From contig CANRLH010000003.1 of assembly GCA_947631455.1 (NCBI GenBank), forward strand, positions 1 through 64,000: a DNA stretch of 64,000 nucleotides. The letters are read 5' to 3'. Below the pieces are notes generated by a model. It was not told the origin of the DNA and ran no database searches. It saw only the letters and a list, made by a program, of their open reading frames with translations. The position numbers and the translations under genes were made by a program. This document shows positions 48,268 to 56,809 of this stretch, piece by piece (position 1 is the stretch's first letter; the number at the start of each line of letters is the position of its first letter). Source of the DNA: an uncultured Clostridia bacterium (GTDB taxonomy: Bacteria; Bacillota; Clostridia; Oscillospirales; Ruminococcaceae).

Positions 48268-51167
48268 TAAAAAACTATAGTGATGCTTGTGATACTTTAG
48301 GAAAAGTATATAAAAAATATGGGATATCTTTATGGTTGATTGATTGTGTTTCAATATTGCAGTCATTTAATAAAGAAATAACCAATTCTTTAGATAAAAT
48401 ATGTAATATAAAAGATAATGATTTTTATTTTAATTTTTTTAGATTAAAAAATAATTTCAGTACCAAGCATAACTACTACCTTAAACAAATGGATGGAATA
48501 TTTAAGGATGATAGTTCATTGTCAATTTATCTTAAATATATATTGTTTGTGTCCATTCCTGACAATGAAGAAAACTGGAAAAAAATTTTACTTTTATCAT
48601 CCAAATATTCTATGATAGATATGTATATTTGTTTGACAGATTATTTACAAAGTATTTATTGTAATGGTAAAAAATTAGATTCAAAGAGTCTGATTTGTCA
48701 AATTTATTTAAAAGATTTAAATACAAGTAAAATTAATATTACATTTGATCTGTATAATGAGAAAACAGATTATGATTTTAATGATAAAACGGTTTTAGAT
48801 TTGATAGATGCATTTGAATTATATAAATATGACAAAGTAATAAATTATTTTAATAGTAATGAATTCAAAAGATATGATTCCATTAGCATGTATGTGCTTA
48901 CATCAATATCATATCTCTTTTTGGATAATGTACCTGAGAGCAAAAGTTCTGTTTTATATAATATAATTTTGGAACTGATGTATGAGATTCTAAAAAGAGA
49001 TGAAACAGATGCAATATCTGCTATTTATAGACTTGCTACAGTTGCACGAATTCTAAAGAGTTTTGATATACATAAAGGAATATGTGGGTTTCTACTTTTA
49101 GTGGCAAATTATCAATTAGGCTATAATATTAACGAAATGTTTTCTACAGTTACCGATATTATAGTTAATCAATACGAAGAAAAATCCAGAAATTATTCCT
49201 TAGTTCCATATATAAGCAAGAGAATTAAACTAGATGAGAAAATCATTAATAATTACATTAATTTATATGAAAATAGTAGACTACCCAATTATACAAATAA
49301 GTCAAATATTTATTGCAAAGAAGGTTATATTTCTCTACTTTTTGAGAAACTGATTCAAGAAAACGATATTGATGAAGCAACAGCACTCTTTGTTAATGCT
49401 TACACAGAAAACAAACTTCTAGTTTATGTGATTGATGTTAGTGCAATAATCAAAAATATTAAAAATAAGTATACAAATCGAACTCCTTTAACACTGGAAG
49501 AATTATGTTACGTTTTTATTGATATAAATATGAAAGAGTTTAGAGAAGACTGTTTACTTGATTTATTTGATGACTTTAAAGGTCTATCTCCACTTGAAAT
49601 TGTTAAACAAATTAATTCTTCAGATGGTGTAATAAAGTATTTCTTATATAAAATATGCAATACAAATAGGCTTTCTACGATATATCAATTGTTTATATCT
49701 GGAGAAGCTGCAGAAGATTATAGAATAAAAATATGTAATTACTTATTAAATAATACTGATTTCTCAGATAAAAAGCTCATAATGGATGAAATTGAAGATA
49801 TAACAAAACGTAGAACACTATCAAAGAAAATAAAAAAAATCGATGAAAGTAAATTGATAATTAATGCAGATTCTTTAAAAGCAAAATGCAATGATTATAT
49901 AGCGGAAAAAATAGATTTATTCAATAATACAATTCAATATACACAAATTAAAATGGATGTAGATAGTTCTGGTAATAACATAGTTAATGTATATGACAAT
50001 CATCGTGAAATTCTTGAAAGTATATACAATATATATTGCAAAGAATTTTGTTTCGGAAATTCAGGGCTTGATATATCGTTAAGCACCCGAGTTAGGCATG
50101 GTACACTTAAAAACCAGTTATTAAAAGTGTTTTCGGATAATGAATTGGTGTTTAACGGACATGGAAGTAATGAATATTTTGATAATTTTTTTAAAACAAA
50201 TAGTATTGATAAAAATGCATCTATAGTTTTCGGGGAGTTCTACTTAAATATAAATAAGATTCTTGATTATTTTGTCAAAAACATATTAAAAGTGTTTATT
50301 GATACGCCAATTGAAGGTGCTATATTTAACTATGCATACGATTGTAATGAATATAATAAAATATTTGGAAGCATAAATCAGAGCGATAAAATTTCTTCCG
50401 ATGAGGTTATTATGCTTATTAATCATTACATCATCGAAAAAACCAATGGTTATTTAAATATAATACGTAATGAAAAGATAAAATCCTTAGGAGATGAATT
50501 GTTAAAAGAATTGGATAACTTATCAGATAGAATAATTAAATATCAAATGGATAAAGAATTAGAAAAAGATTTAAGAAGAAAAATTGTTACATGTAAAACT
50601 GAGATTCAAAATGAATTGAAAAGTATAAAAAATTGGTTTGTTTTATCAGAATATAATAATTGGGATTCATTTACCTTTGAGGAATTAATTCAAACGAGTA
50701 TTGAAATTGACAAGAGTCTATTCTCTGGGTTTGAGAAGGTTAAAATAAATATTGATCAACAAAATAAAATATATCTAAAAGGAAATTATTTTAGAGAATT
50801 TGTTGATGTAGTTTTAATTATCTTTAATAATGCAATTATTCATTCCGATTATAAAGATTCTCTTTCTGATTTAGAAATCACCTGCACTTTTACAGAAGAT
50901 ACAAATAATTATTATTTATCTTTTTCTAATAATCTAAACGATAGTATAGACGTTAATGAATTGGATAAAATAATAAATAGGATAAATAATGATTATAAAA
51001 GTAAAAAATATCTTCAGTTAAATGTAAGACAAGAAGGAGGAATGGGATTATATAAAGTAATGCATATAATTTTTTCTATTATGCAACAAGGGAATTCGTT
51101 TTATATATATAGAAATGACAACATATTTAGTATTGAATTACATTTAAAAAAGGAGATATCTGCATGA
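48261..51167 (+). CDS. dtcA: Detocs sensor kinase-like protein DtcA, main part
   Basis: A 968-codon frame. Residues ~1-600 are helical, with TPR-like units (KNYSDACDTLGKVYKKYGIS). Residues ~800-960 form a GHKL ATPase domain: N box IIFNNAIIHSD and G box QEGGMGLYKVM, preceded by a coiled-coil (ELEKDLRRKIVTCKTEIQNELKSIKNWF). I see no classical HExx(T/N) phosphoacceptor His, so the phosphorylated residue is unassigned. In Detocs, DtcA senses phage and passes phosphate to DtcB and DtcC. The GTG at 48261 has no ribosome binding site, so translation probably depends on frameshifting from the upstream ORF. The stop overlaps dtcB (ATGA). Confidence 0.75.
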   Translation: MLIKNYSDACDTLGKVYKKYGISLWLIDCVSILQSFNKEITNSLDKICNIKDNDFYFNFFRLKNNFSTKHNYYLKQMDGIFKDDSSLSIYLKYILFVSIPDNEENWKKILLLSSKYSMIDMYICLTDYLQSIYCNGKKLDSKSLICQIYLKDLNTSKINITFDLYNEKTDYDFNDKTVLDLIDAFELYKYDKVINYFNSNEFKRYDSISMYVLTSISYLFLDNVPESKSSVLYNIILELMYEILKRDETDAISAIYRLATVARILKSFDIHKGICGFLLLVANYQLGYNINEMFSTVTDIIVNQYEEKSRNYSLVPYISKRIKLDEKIINNYINLYENSRLPNYTNKSNIYCKEGYISLLFEKLIQENDIDEATALFVNAYTENKLLVYVIDVSAIIKNIKNKYTNRTPLTLEELCYVFIDINMKEFREDCLLDLFDDFKGLSPLEIVKQINSSDGVIKYFLYKICNTNRLSTIYQLFISGEAAEDYRIKICNYLLNNTDFSDKKLIMDEIEDITKRRTLSKKIKKIDESKLIINADSLKAKCNDYIAEKIDLFNNTIQYTQIKMDVDSSGNNIVNVYDNHREILESIYNIYCKEFCFGNSGLDISLSTRVRHGTLKNQLLKVFSDNELVFNGHGSNEYFDNFFKTNSIDKNASIVFGEFYLNINKILDYFVKNILKVFIDTPIEGAIFNYAYDCNEYNKIFGSINQSDKISSDEVIMLINHYIIEKTNGYLNIIRNEKIKSLGDELLKELDNLSDRIIKYQMDKELEKDLRRKIVTCKTEIQNELKSIKNWFVLSEYNNWDSFTFEELIQTSIEIDKSLFSGFEKVKINIDQQNKIYLKGNYFREFVDVVLIIFNNAIIHSDYKDSLSDLEITCTFTEDTNNYYLSFSNNLNDSIDVNELDKIINRINNDYKSKKYLQLNVRQEGGMGLYKVMHIIFSIMQQGNSFYIYRNDNIFSIELHLKKEISA

Positions 51168-51604
51168 TAAATAAATTATTAATTGTGGATGATGACAACT
51201 ATAAAACAATGAACATTAAGAAGTTAATTGCTAATGTTAATAATAATATTGAAATTATTATGGAAAAAGCGTTAAATCCAGGGCTGAGAAGAATACGTTC
51301 AGAAGGATTTGATATTGTTATTTTAGATATGAGTTTACCGCTTTTTGATGTTTCAGAATCCTCAAACTTTAATGCGTTTGGCGGTATCTCTTTTTTGAAG
51401 GAAATGAGAAGAAGGCGGATAACTATACCTACTATTATAGTTACACAATATGAAATTTTTGGAGAGGGAAAATCACAAAAAACTTCAGAAACGATTGATA
51501 AGCAGTGTAAGGATGAATTTGAAAATTATAGAGGAATTATAATATACTCATCAGGTAACAACAAGTGGAAGGAACAGTTGGTGAAAAAGATAGGAGTAAT
51601 ATAA
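51164..51604 (+). CDS. dtcB: Stand-alone response regulator DtcB (Detocs phosphate buffer)
   Basis: A 146-residue receiver domain with no output domain. The acidic pocket is D9-D10-D11, the phospho-acceptor is D55 in VILDMSLPL, and the switch Thr lies in IIVTQYEI. The conserved Lys after strand 5 seems absent (IIIYSSGNN), which may alter signalling. A loop insertion after D55 (FDVSESSNFNAFGG) is longer than usual. In described Detocs systems DtcB draws phosphate from DtcA to prevent accidental triggering of DtcC. It overlaps dtcA by four bases and is followed one base later by dtcC. Confidence 0.75.
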   Translation: MINKLLIVDDDNYKTMNIKKLIANVNNNIEIIMEKALNPGLRRIRSEGFDIVILDMSLPLFDVSESSNFNAFGGISFLKEMRRRRITIPTIIVTQYEIFGEGKSQKTSETIDKQCKDEFENYRGIIIYSSGNNKWKEQLVKKIGVI

Positions 51605-51605
51605 A

Positions 51606-52823
51606 ATGGTAAGTATTTTATTTGTAGATGACAATCTTGACCGTATTAGAAGTATAAAATCCACTCTTCCAGAAGACAAGGTTAAAATTGAATATGTTAC
51701 AACCAAGAATGAAGCTTTAAGTAAATTTGTTAACAAGATTTATGATCTAGCAATTATTGATATAATGCTTCCCGATAATCTTGATGCACAGAATCCAAAC
51801 CAAAAAGCTGGGATTGAATTAATACAGTCTTTTGATAGAAGGGGAACAAACCCTCCCAATTATATTATCGGAGTAACATCGGATGAGGAAACATTTTCTG
51901 AATATGAAGAGTTTTTTAATAATAGGTTATTTCCTATTATTAAATGGAGTCCTACAGATAATTTTGCTTGGAAAGATAAAATAAAAAACAACATAGAGTA
52001 TTTGTATTCAGTAAAATATAAGAATAAAAGAAATTTAAATGTTGATATAGCTATAGTTACAGCTGTAGAGGATGAATTTAATGCAGTTAAGAATTGTTAT
52101 GAAAATTGGGAAGAGTTGAACATAGTTAATGATCCAGGTACATACTTTTTAACATACTCTACAAGTAAAAGAGGTAAAAAATATTCAATAGTATTATCAC
52201 TTATTCCAGAAATTGGACTAACTTCTGCTTCGAATTTGACTACAAAAATCATTAATAAATTTTCTCCTAAAAAAGTATTTATGGTCGGTATATGTGGTGG
52301 TATAAAGGGAATCGTCAAATTGGGTGATTTAATAATAGCAAATACTACTTGGGACTATGGAAGTGGAAAAATTAAACCAGTAAACGGAAAAGATGGACAT
52401 TATTATGAATTTGAGCCATCTCCACACCAAATATCTATTAATCCAAATTTTACTAATTTAAAATTTTCAACAGATTCTATTATGGAAGAAATTATAAGAA
52501 ATTGGAATAGCCGACATGTGGACAAGCTTATGTACCCTAAAATTCATATAGGACCAATGCCATCTGGATCCTCAGTTATTTGTGATGAAGCCATATTTAA
52601 AGAAATAATTAAGCCTCAACATAGAAAATGTTTAGGACTTGATATGGAAACTTATGGCGTTTATTATGCGTGTACTAACTCATCAAATTCGCCGATAGAA
52701 TTTCTATCTATAAAGTCAGTTTCAGATTTTGCAGATGAAGAAAAAAATGATGATTATCATGAATTCTGTTGTTACTTAAGTGCGAGTTTTTTGAAAAAAT
52801 GTATTGACAACGAATTAGTGTAA
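51606..52823 (+). CDS. dtcC: Detocs effector DtcC: receiver domain fused to a PNP/MTAN-type nucleosidase
   Basis: A 405-residue protein. Residues 1-~135 are a receiver domain (D8-D9, acceptor D52 in AIIDIMLP, Lys in IIKWS). Residues ~143-405 are a nucleoside phosphorylase/MTA-SAH nucleosidase fold: AIVTAVEDEFNAV with the catalytic-region Glu, VGICGGIKGIVKLGD, the ribose-binding LDMETYGVYYA, and the catalytic Asp in SVSDFAD. In Detocs the phosphorylated effector cleaves ATP into adenine and ribose triphosphate, halting phage growth at the cost of the cell. All key residues appear intact here. The operon seems to end after this gene. Confidence 0.82.
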   Translation: MVSILFVDDNLDRIRSIKSTLPEDKVKIEYVTTKNEALSKFVNKIYDLAIIDIMLPDNLDAQNPNQKAGIELIQSFDRRGTNPPNYIIGVTSDEETFSEYEEFFNNRLFPIIKWSPTDNFAWKDKIKNNIEYLYSVKYKNKRNLNVDIAIVTAVEDEFNAVKNCYENWEELNIVNDPGTYFLTYSTSKRGKKYSIVLSLIPEIGLTSASNLTTKIINKFSPKKVFMVGICGGIKGIVKLGDLIIANTTWDYGSGKIKPVNGKDGHYYEFEPSPHQISINPNFTNLKFSTDSIMEEIIRNWNSRHVDKLMYPKIHIGPMPSGSSVICDEAIFKEIIKPQHRKCLGLDMETYGVYYACTNSSNSPIEFLSIKSVSDFADEEKNDDYHEFCCYLSASFLKKCIDNELV

Positions 52824-53735
52824 AATATATTAATTAAATAATGGGTTATTTATCAAATTGATGATGCTTTGCTTATTTAAAATATAAAAATTTGATTTAT
52901 TAGATCTGTTCAGTTAAATTCAGAACGTACAGCATTATAAGATGAGTGTAGTGATTAGCTAAAGGAAAACGGCTTACACAGTTTGGTACTCTAGCAGGAG
53001 CATAAGACATGATAAATTTTTATAATCGGTTATATAACTAAGGAAGAGAAGGGAACAGCATCAATAAATCATAAAAGGAAATATTTATGTTATAAAATTC
53101 TCGCAAGCTTCTTGACAATTTAATTTGCTAATATCATTACAAATTTCGACAGTCGTTTTAATGCTGCGTACTGAGGGTTCAAATTTTTCTGCATCTGCCA
53201 TGTCGCCGCTGACATTGTATTATTCGCGATGACTTTTCTTTTGAAAAGTCATATGCTCACTCACGCTGTCGTTCTTCATCTCCGAAAAAAGTCAAGCTTG
53301 CGATACGGTTACGCCATTGTAAACGAGGGCGTAACGCTTCCGCTTGTTTCCAACTTTTTGCGGTTTTGGATCACGGGGTGCGCATGCATACGGTTTTATG
53401 CGCTTTTTCACTGTCGTTTTGGGGTCGGCTGCCACGTTCTGAAAATCCGCTTTAGCGCCAAGAAAAGGGTATTTTTTGTCCGTTGTAACTATTTGTAATG
53501 GTTACAACTGGTATATGATCAAAAAAAGCTTCAATTTTTAGGAAAAATTTAAGATATAATCATGTTAAAGTTGTAGGAAATTAAAAACAAGATCGAGACA
53601 CACTGAAAGATACTACCTATAAATCTATGACAAATGATGAATGGACGTAGTTGATTTTGAATCGTCCTCCTAACTTCATGATAATCGTTATTCTGCGCCT
53701 TTATTAACAATTCCAATATTACACATTTTATTGCT
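52824..53735. other. Intergenic region with a GC-richer patch, no supported gene
   Basis: Bases ~53190-53500 are clearly richer in G and C than the AT-rich surroundings. They include the perfect hairpin ATGACTTTTC-TTTT-GAAAAGTCAT near 53227. The 89-residue ORF in the track (53229-53498) lacks a ribosome binding site and resembles no family. The patch may be decayed foreign DNA. The remaining bases show nothing I can interpret. Confidence 0.4.
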
Positions 53736-54902
53736 CTATTCAATAGCACTTTTTATTTTTTTAGCTTTTTCTGTAAGCGACTTCATATTTTTTAAAAGAA
53801 ATTTGTAAAAGGCTTTGACATCAATATCATTCAAAATATAATAAACTTGACTATTTTTTAATGCAATTTCAAATAAAAGCTCCTTTTCGTCAGCAGTCCA
53901 CTTTTTATATTTTTGCAATCCACTAATAATTGTATGTGTTGCAGCAAAATTTCCGCTACTATCCAATGCATTGATTAAATCTTTTTTGTTCTTTTCTTCT
54001 TCGCTGCTTTGCTTGTCTGTTTCTATACGTTCTATTTGACACTCGTTTTGAATTTTAATTAGAACCTCATTTGCAGCTGTTCTGTCAATTATGGATTTAA
54101 CAAGAGAATCCAATTCCGTACCATCGGAGTAATCTGCCGGAGCATAGTATTTAATTCTGTTATCACGCATCATTTTATGTACTTTAGTTTTGTCCTTAGT
54201 TACTGTGTTGTAAACACCTATTGAATGTCCCCCATAGGAATTTACCAACTTCATGCATGGTATATCTGTATCACTGTCTCCTATATACACTATATTGCGA
54301 AAAGGAACGCGAATTTCCTCCGGTTTAAATGACTCATTAACTCCTGGATCGTTCACATCCAAAACACCCTTTTCTATTCTGAATAAGAATTGAGTCTTAT
54401 TTGTATAGTTAACAACTTGTGCCGGCCACTTTGCTACGCCGCGATCATTATAATAAAATGAACTGGCATATATTTTTTCAAATGCTCCGTTTTTAGCAAC
54501 TGATGTTCCTTCAATCATTTCTTTGAGTCCCGATGAAATTATATAGTGTTCAACAACAACTCCTTTTTCTGTACCGTAATTACGAATTCGTTCAAACCAA
54601 TCTTCTACACCAGGAAATAGTTGCACTTTAGATCCGTAGTCTTCTAATGTTTCTTTGTTTAAAATCAGATTGCCCTCTGCCTCTTGAATCATCTTATACA
54701 TATATGCTAAGTTTTGATCCATGTCATTATTCTCGGCAAGATCGTTGGATTCTGTCCAAAAATCACCTACATCATATCCGACAAATTGAATATAACCTTG
54801 TGCTTGCATATCGTCGGGCGACAATGTTTTATCAAAATCATAACAAATAGCTAATACGGGCTTATCACCTTTTGTTTTCCTTTCAAATACATTTTTACTC
54901 AT
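53736..54902 (-). CDS. HAD-superfamily phosphatase
   Basis: A 388-residue protein. The haloacid dehalogenase fold occupies residues ~15-280: motif I ICYDFDKTLSP with both Asp residues, motif II YIISSG, and motif IV YIGDSDTDIPCMK. A C-terminal ~100-residue helical extension (rich in Lys and Glu) has no recognised family. It should dephosphorylate a small substrate, unidentified. GAGGTG precedes ATG 54902 on the minus strand. It stands alone, convergent to the Detocs operon, inside the accessory island; such genes are sometimes found near defence systems, but no link is shown. Confidence 0.82.
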   Translation of the reverse strand: MSKNVFERKTKGDKPVLAICYDFDKTLSPDDMQAQGYIQFVGYDVGDFWTESNDLAENNDMDQNLAYMYKMIQEAEGNLILNKETLEDYGSKVQLFPGVEDWFERIRNYGTEKGVVVEHYIISSGLKEMIEGTSVAKNGAFEKIYASSFYYNDRGVAKWPAQVVNYTNKTQFLFRIEKGVLDVNDPGVNESFKPEEIRVPFRNIVYIGDSDTDIPCMKLVNSYGGHSIGVYNTVTKDKTKVHKMMRDNRIKYYAPADYSDGTELDSLVKSIIDRTAANEVLIKIQNECQIERIETDKQSSEEEKNKKDLINALDSSGNFAATHTIISGLQKYKKWTADEKELLFEIALKNSQVYYILNDIDVKAFYKFLLKNMKSLTEKAKKIKSAIE

Positions 54903-55183
54903 TTTTTCACCTCATCCAAGATATCTTACATTAAGCATTTTATGATTCTAATTTTGCTCCATATATCCGTGTAAGAAATATAATAAAATTATTACTGAGA
55001 GATAAAATCGATTATCCCTCATATACTTTCAATATAGAGTAAAATATTCTTTTATCACAATAGAATGTACTATAAAACTTAATTTATATGTAAAATGTAA
55101 AAAAAAGTAATATTATAGCAAAAAAAGTAATTAGGCAATGCCAATCTGATACAATAAACAAATTAATAAATTGATGTAAAGCT

Positions 55184-55298
55184 TAAGGACGGAATAAAGA
55201 AAACTATACGGTGGTATCTAAACAACCGCGATTGGTGGGAGTATATCATCTCGGGCGAGTATGTGAGATATTATGAGAAAATGTATAAAAACAGATAA
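55184..55298 (+). pseudogene. Duplicated 3' end of rfbB
   Basis: The frame KDGIKKTIRWYLNNRDWWEY, then IISGEYVRYYEKMYKNR and a stop, matches the last ~37 codons of rfbB at 41228-41340 at roughly 90 percent of bases. Nothing upstream of it resembles the rest of rfbB. It is directly followed by a copy of the locus terminator, so it appears to be the ancestral end of a polysaccharide operon in which rfbB was last. Confidence 0.85.
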
Positions 55299-55349
55299 TC
55301 ACAATCAAAATCAGCCTTTGAAGTCATAACTGACCTCAAAGGCTGATTT
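55289..55349 (+). repeat. Terminator-bearing direct repeat, copy 2
   Basis: Matches 45656-45716, starting inside the end of the rfbB remnant. It marks the right edge of the accessory island. Confidence 0.8.
55312..55349. terminator. Terminator following the rfbB remnant
   Basis: CAGCCTTTGA-GTCA and TGAC-TCAAAGGCTG form the same hairpin as at 45678, here with ATTTATTAC after it. It may also help end the convergent minus-strand TSCPD-malic enzyme operon, whose stop codon is 18 bp away. Confidence 0.75.
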
Positions 55350-55366
55350 ATTACATATCCGCTTAC

Positions 55367-55615
55367 TTAGTCTTTTATCGCCTCTTTAAGAGCCTTGGCA
55401 AGCTGATCCGGACAGGATGTTCCACGCCCGTTACAGTTAATACCCTCTAACAGCTTTATGACCTCGCTTACCTTTCGGCCCTTCGTAAGTGATGCCACTC
55501 CCTGAGTGTTTCCGTTGCAGCCTCCGGTAAACTTTACCTCTTTGATGGTATCACCGTCTATCTCAACGGTTATTTGTCTGGAACATACGCCTTTTGGTGT
55601 GTAATTTATTGTCAT
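55367..55615 (-). CDS. TSCPD domain protein
   Basis: An 82-residue protein of the small TSCPD family, named for its conserved C-terminal motif, seen here in NGRGTSCPDQLAKAL. The related TSCPD domain occurs at the end of B12-dependent ribonucleotide reductases, where its Cys pair is thought to help redox cycling. Further Cys lie in GVCSRQ, GGCNGN and INCNG. Its own function is unproven. GGAGG precedes ATG 55615, two bases after the malic enzyme stop, so they are cotranscribed. Confidence 0.9.
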   Translation of the reverse strand: MTINYTPKGVCSRQITVEIDGDTIKEVKFTGGCNGNTQGVASLTKGRKVSEVIKLLEGINCNGRGTSCPDQLAKALKEAIKD

Positions 55616-55617
55616 AA

Positions 55618-56799
55618 TTAAACCTCCTTGATTCTTGCAACGCCGCTTTTGATAGCAGCCTCCGCCACAGCTTTTGAAACCGCCTTTGGGATCTTTCTGT
55701 CAAATGAGTCAGGAAGAATGTAGTCCGCACAAAGCTCGTCGTCTGTGACGCAAGAAGCGATCGCGAACGAAGCCGCAAGCTTCATTTCCTCGTTTATATC
55801 CTTTGCTCTTACAGCCAGAGCGCCCTTAAAAATTCCCGGAAAGGCAACGACGTTGTTTATCTGATTCGGAAAATCGCTTCTTCCCGTGCCAACGATAAAA
55901 GCGCCAGCCTGTTTAGCTTTATCGGGCATGATCTCCGGAGTAGGATTTGCCATAGCAAAAACAATAGGCTTGTCGTTCATGCTTTTAATCATATCGGCAT
56001 TTACTAGACCGGGTTTTGAAACACCCACAAAAGCGTCTGCGCCTTTTAGAGCGTCTGCAAGCGAGCCTTTTATGTGATTTTTGTTTGTGATCTTTGATAT
56101 CTCTTTGTGCGCGTCGCTTAGATTTTCATCGCCCTCGCAGATTATCCCGTTAATGTCTACCATAATAACATTTTCGACCCCGAGAGATATCAGAAATTTT
56201 CCTATTGCCGTTCCGGCGGCGCCCGCTCCGTTTATTACAAGAGTTAAATCGCCAAGTTTTTTATCTGCTACTTTACAAGCGTTAATAAGAGCTGCGCCTA
56301 CGACTATTGCTGTACCGTGCTGATCGTCGTGAAATACGGGAATATCAAGCCGCTCCTTCAGTTTTTTTTCAATTTCAAAGCATCTTGGCGCGGCAATGTC
56401 CTCAAGATTTATTCCGCCGAAGCTGTCAGAGATAAGCTCAATGGTTCTGACTATCTCATCGGTGTCTTTGGATTTTATACAAAGCGGAAAAGCGTCAACG
56501 TCGGCAAATTCTTTAAAAAGAGCGCACTTGCCCTCCATAACAGGCATGCCCGCAAGACCGCCGATGTCACCAAGCCCCAGAACTGCCGTTCCGTCAGTAA
56601 TTACCGCTACAAGATTAGCGCGCCGTGTAAGCTCATATGAAAGCTTAGGATCTTCCTTTATTTTTAAGCAAGGCTCGGCTACTCCCGGTGTATAGGCAAC
56701 GCTCAAAGATTCTCTGTCGTTAATTTTTGCCCTTGAAACTACTTCGATTTTTCCGTTTATCCGCTTGTGAAATTCAAGCGCTTTTTGCATTATGTCCAT
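55618..56799 (-). CDS. NAD(P)-dependent malic enzyme
   Basis: A 393-residue short-form bacterial malic enzyme that oxidatively decarboxylates malate to pyruvate. AYTPGVAEP with the catalytic Tyr region, TDGTAVLGLGDIGGLAGMPVMEGK, the metal-site FHDDQHGTAIV, and the dinucleotide fold INGAGAAGTAIGKFL are diagnostic. GAGG precedes ATG 56799. It is followed by the TSCPD gene and preceded 10 bp upstream by the PHP gene, forming a three-gene minus-strand operon. Confidence 0.96.
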   Translation of the reverse strand: MDIMQKALEFHKRINGKIEVVSRAKINDRESLSVAYTPGVAEPCLKIKEDPKLSYELTRRANLVAVITDGTAVLGLGDIGGLAGMPVMEGKCALFKEFADVDAFPLCIKSKDTDEIVRTIELISDSFGGINLEDIAAPRCFEIEKKLKERLDIPVFHDDQHGTAIVVGAALINACKVADKKLGDLTLVINGAGAAGTAIGKFLISLGVENVIMVDINGIICEGDENLSDAHKEISKITNKNHIKGSLADALKGADAFVGVSKPGLVNADMIKSMNDKPIVFAMANPTPEIMPDKAKQAGAFIVGTGRSDFPNQINNVVAFPGIFKGALAVRAKDINEEMKLAASFAIASCVTDDELCADYILPDSFDRKIPKAVSKAVAEAAIKSGVARIKEV

Positions 56800-56809
56800 A
56801 TTTAAACCT

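Noticed and set aside
53229-53498. 89-residue ORF in the GC-richer patch
   Set aside because: No ribosome binding site, no family resemblance, and its composition looks like translated noncoding DNA.
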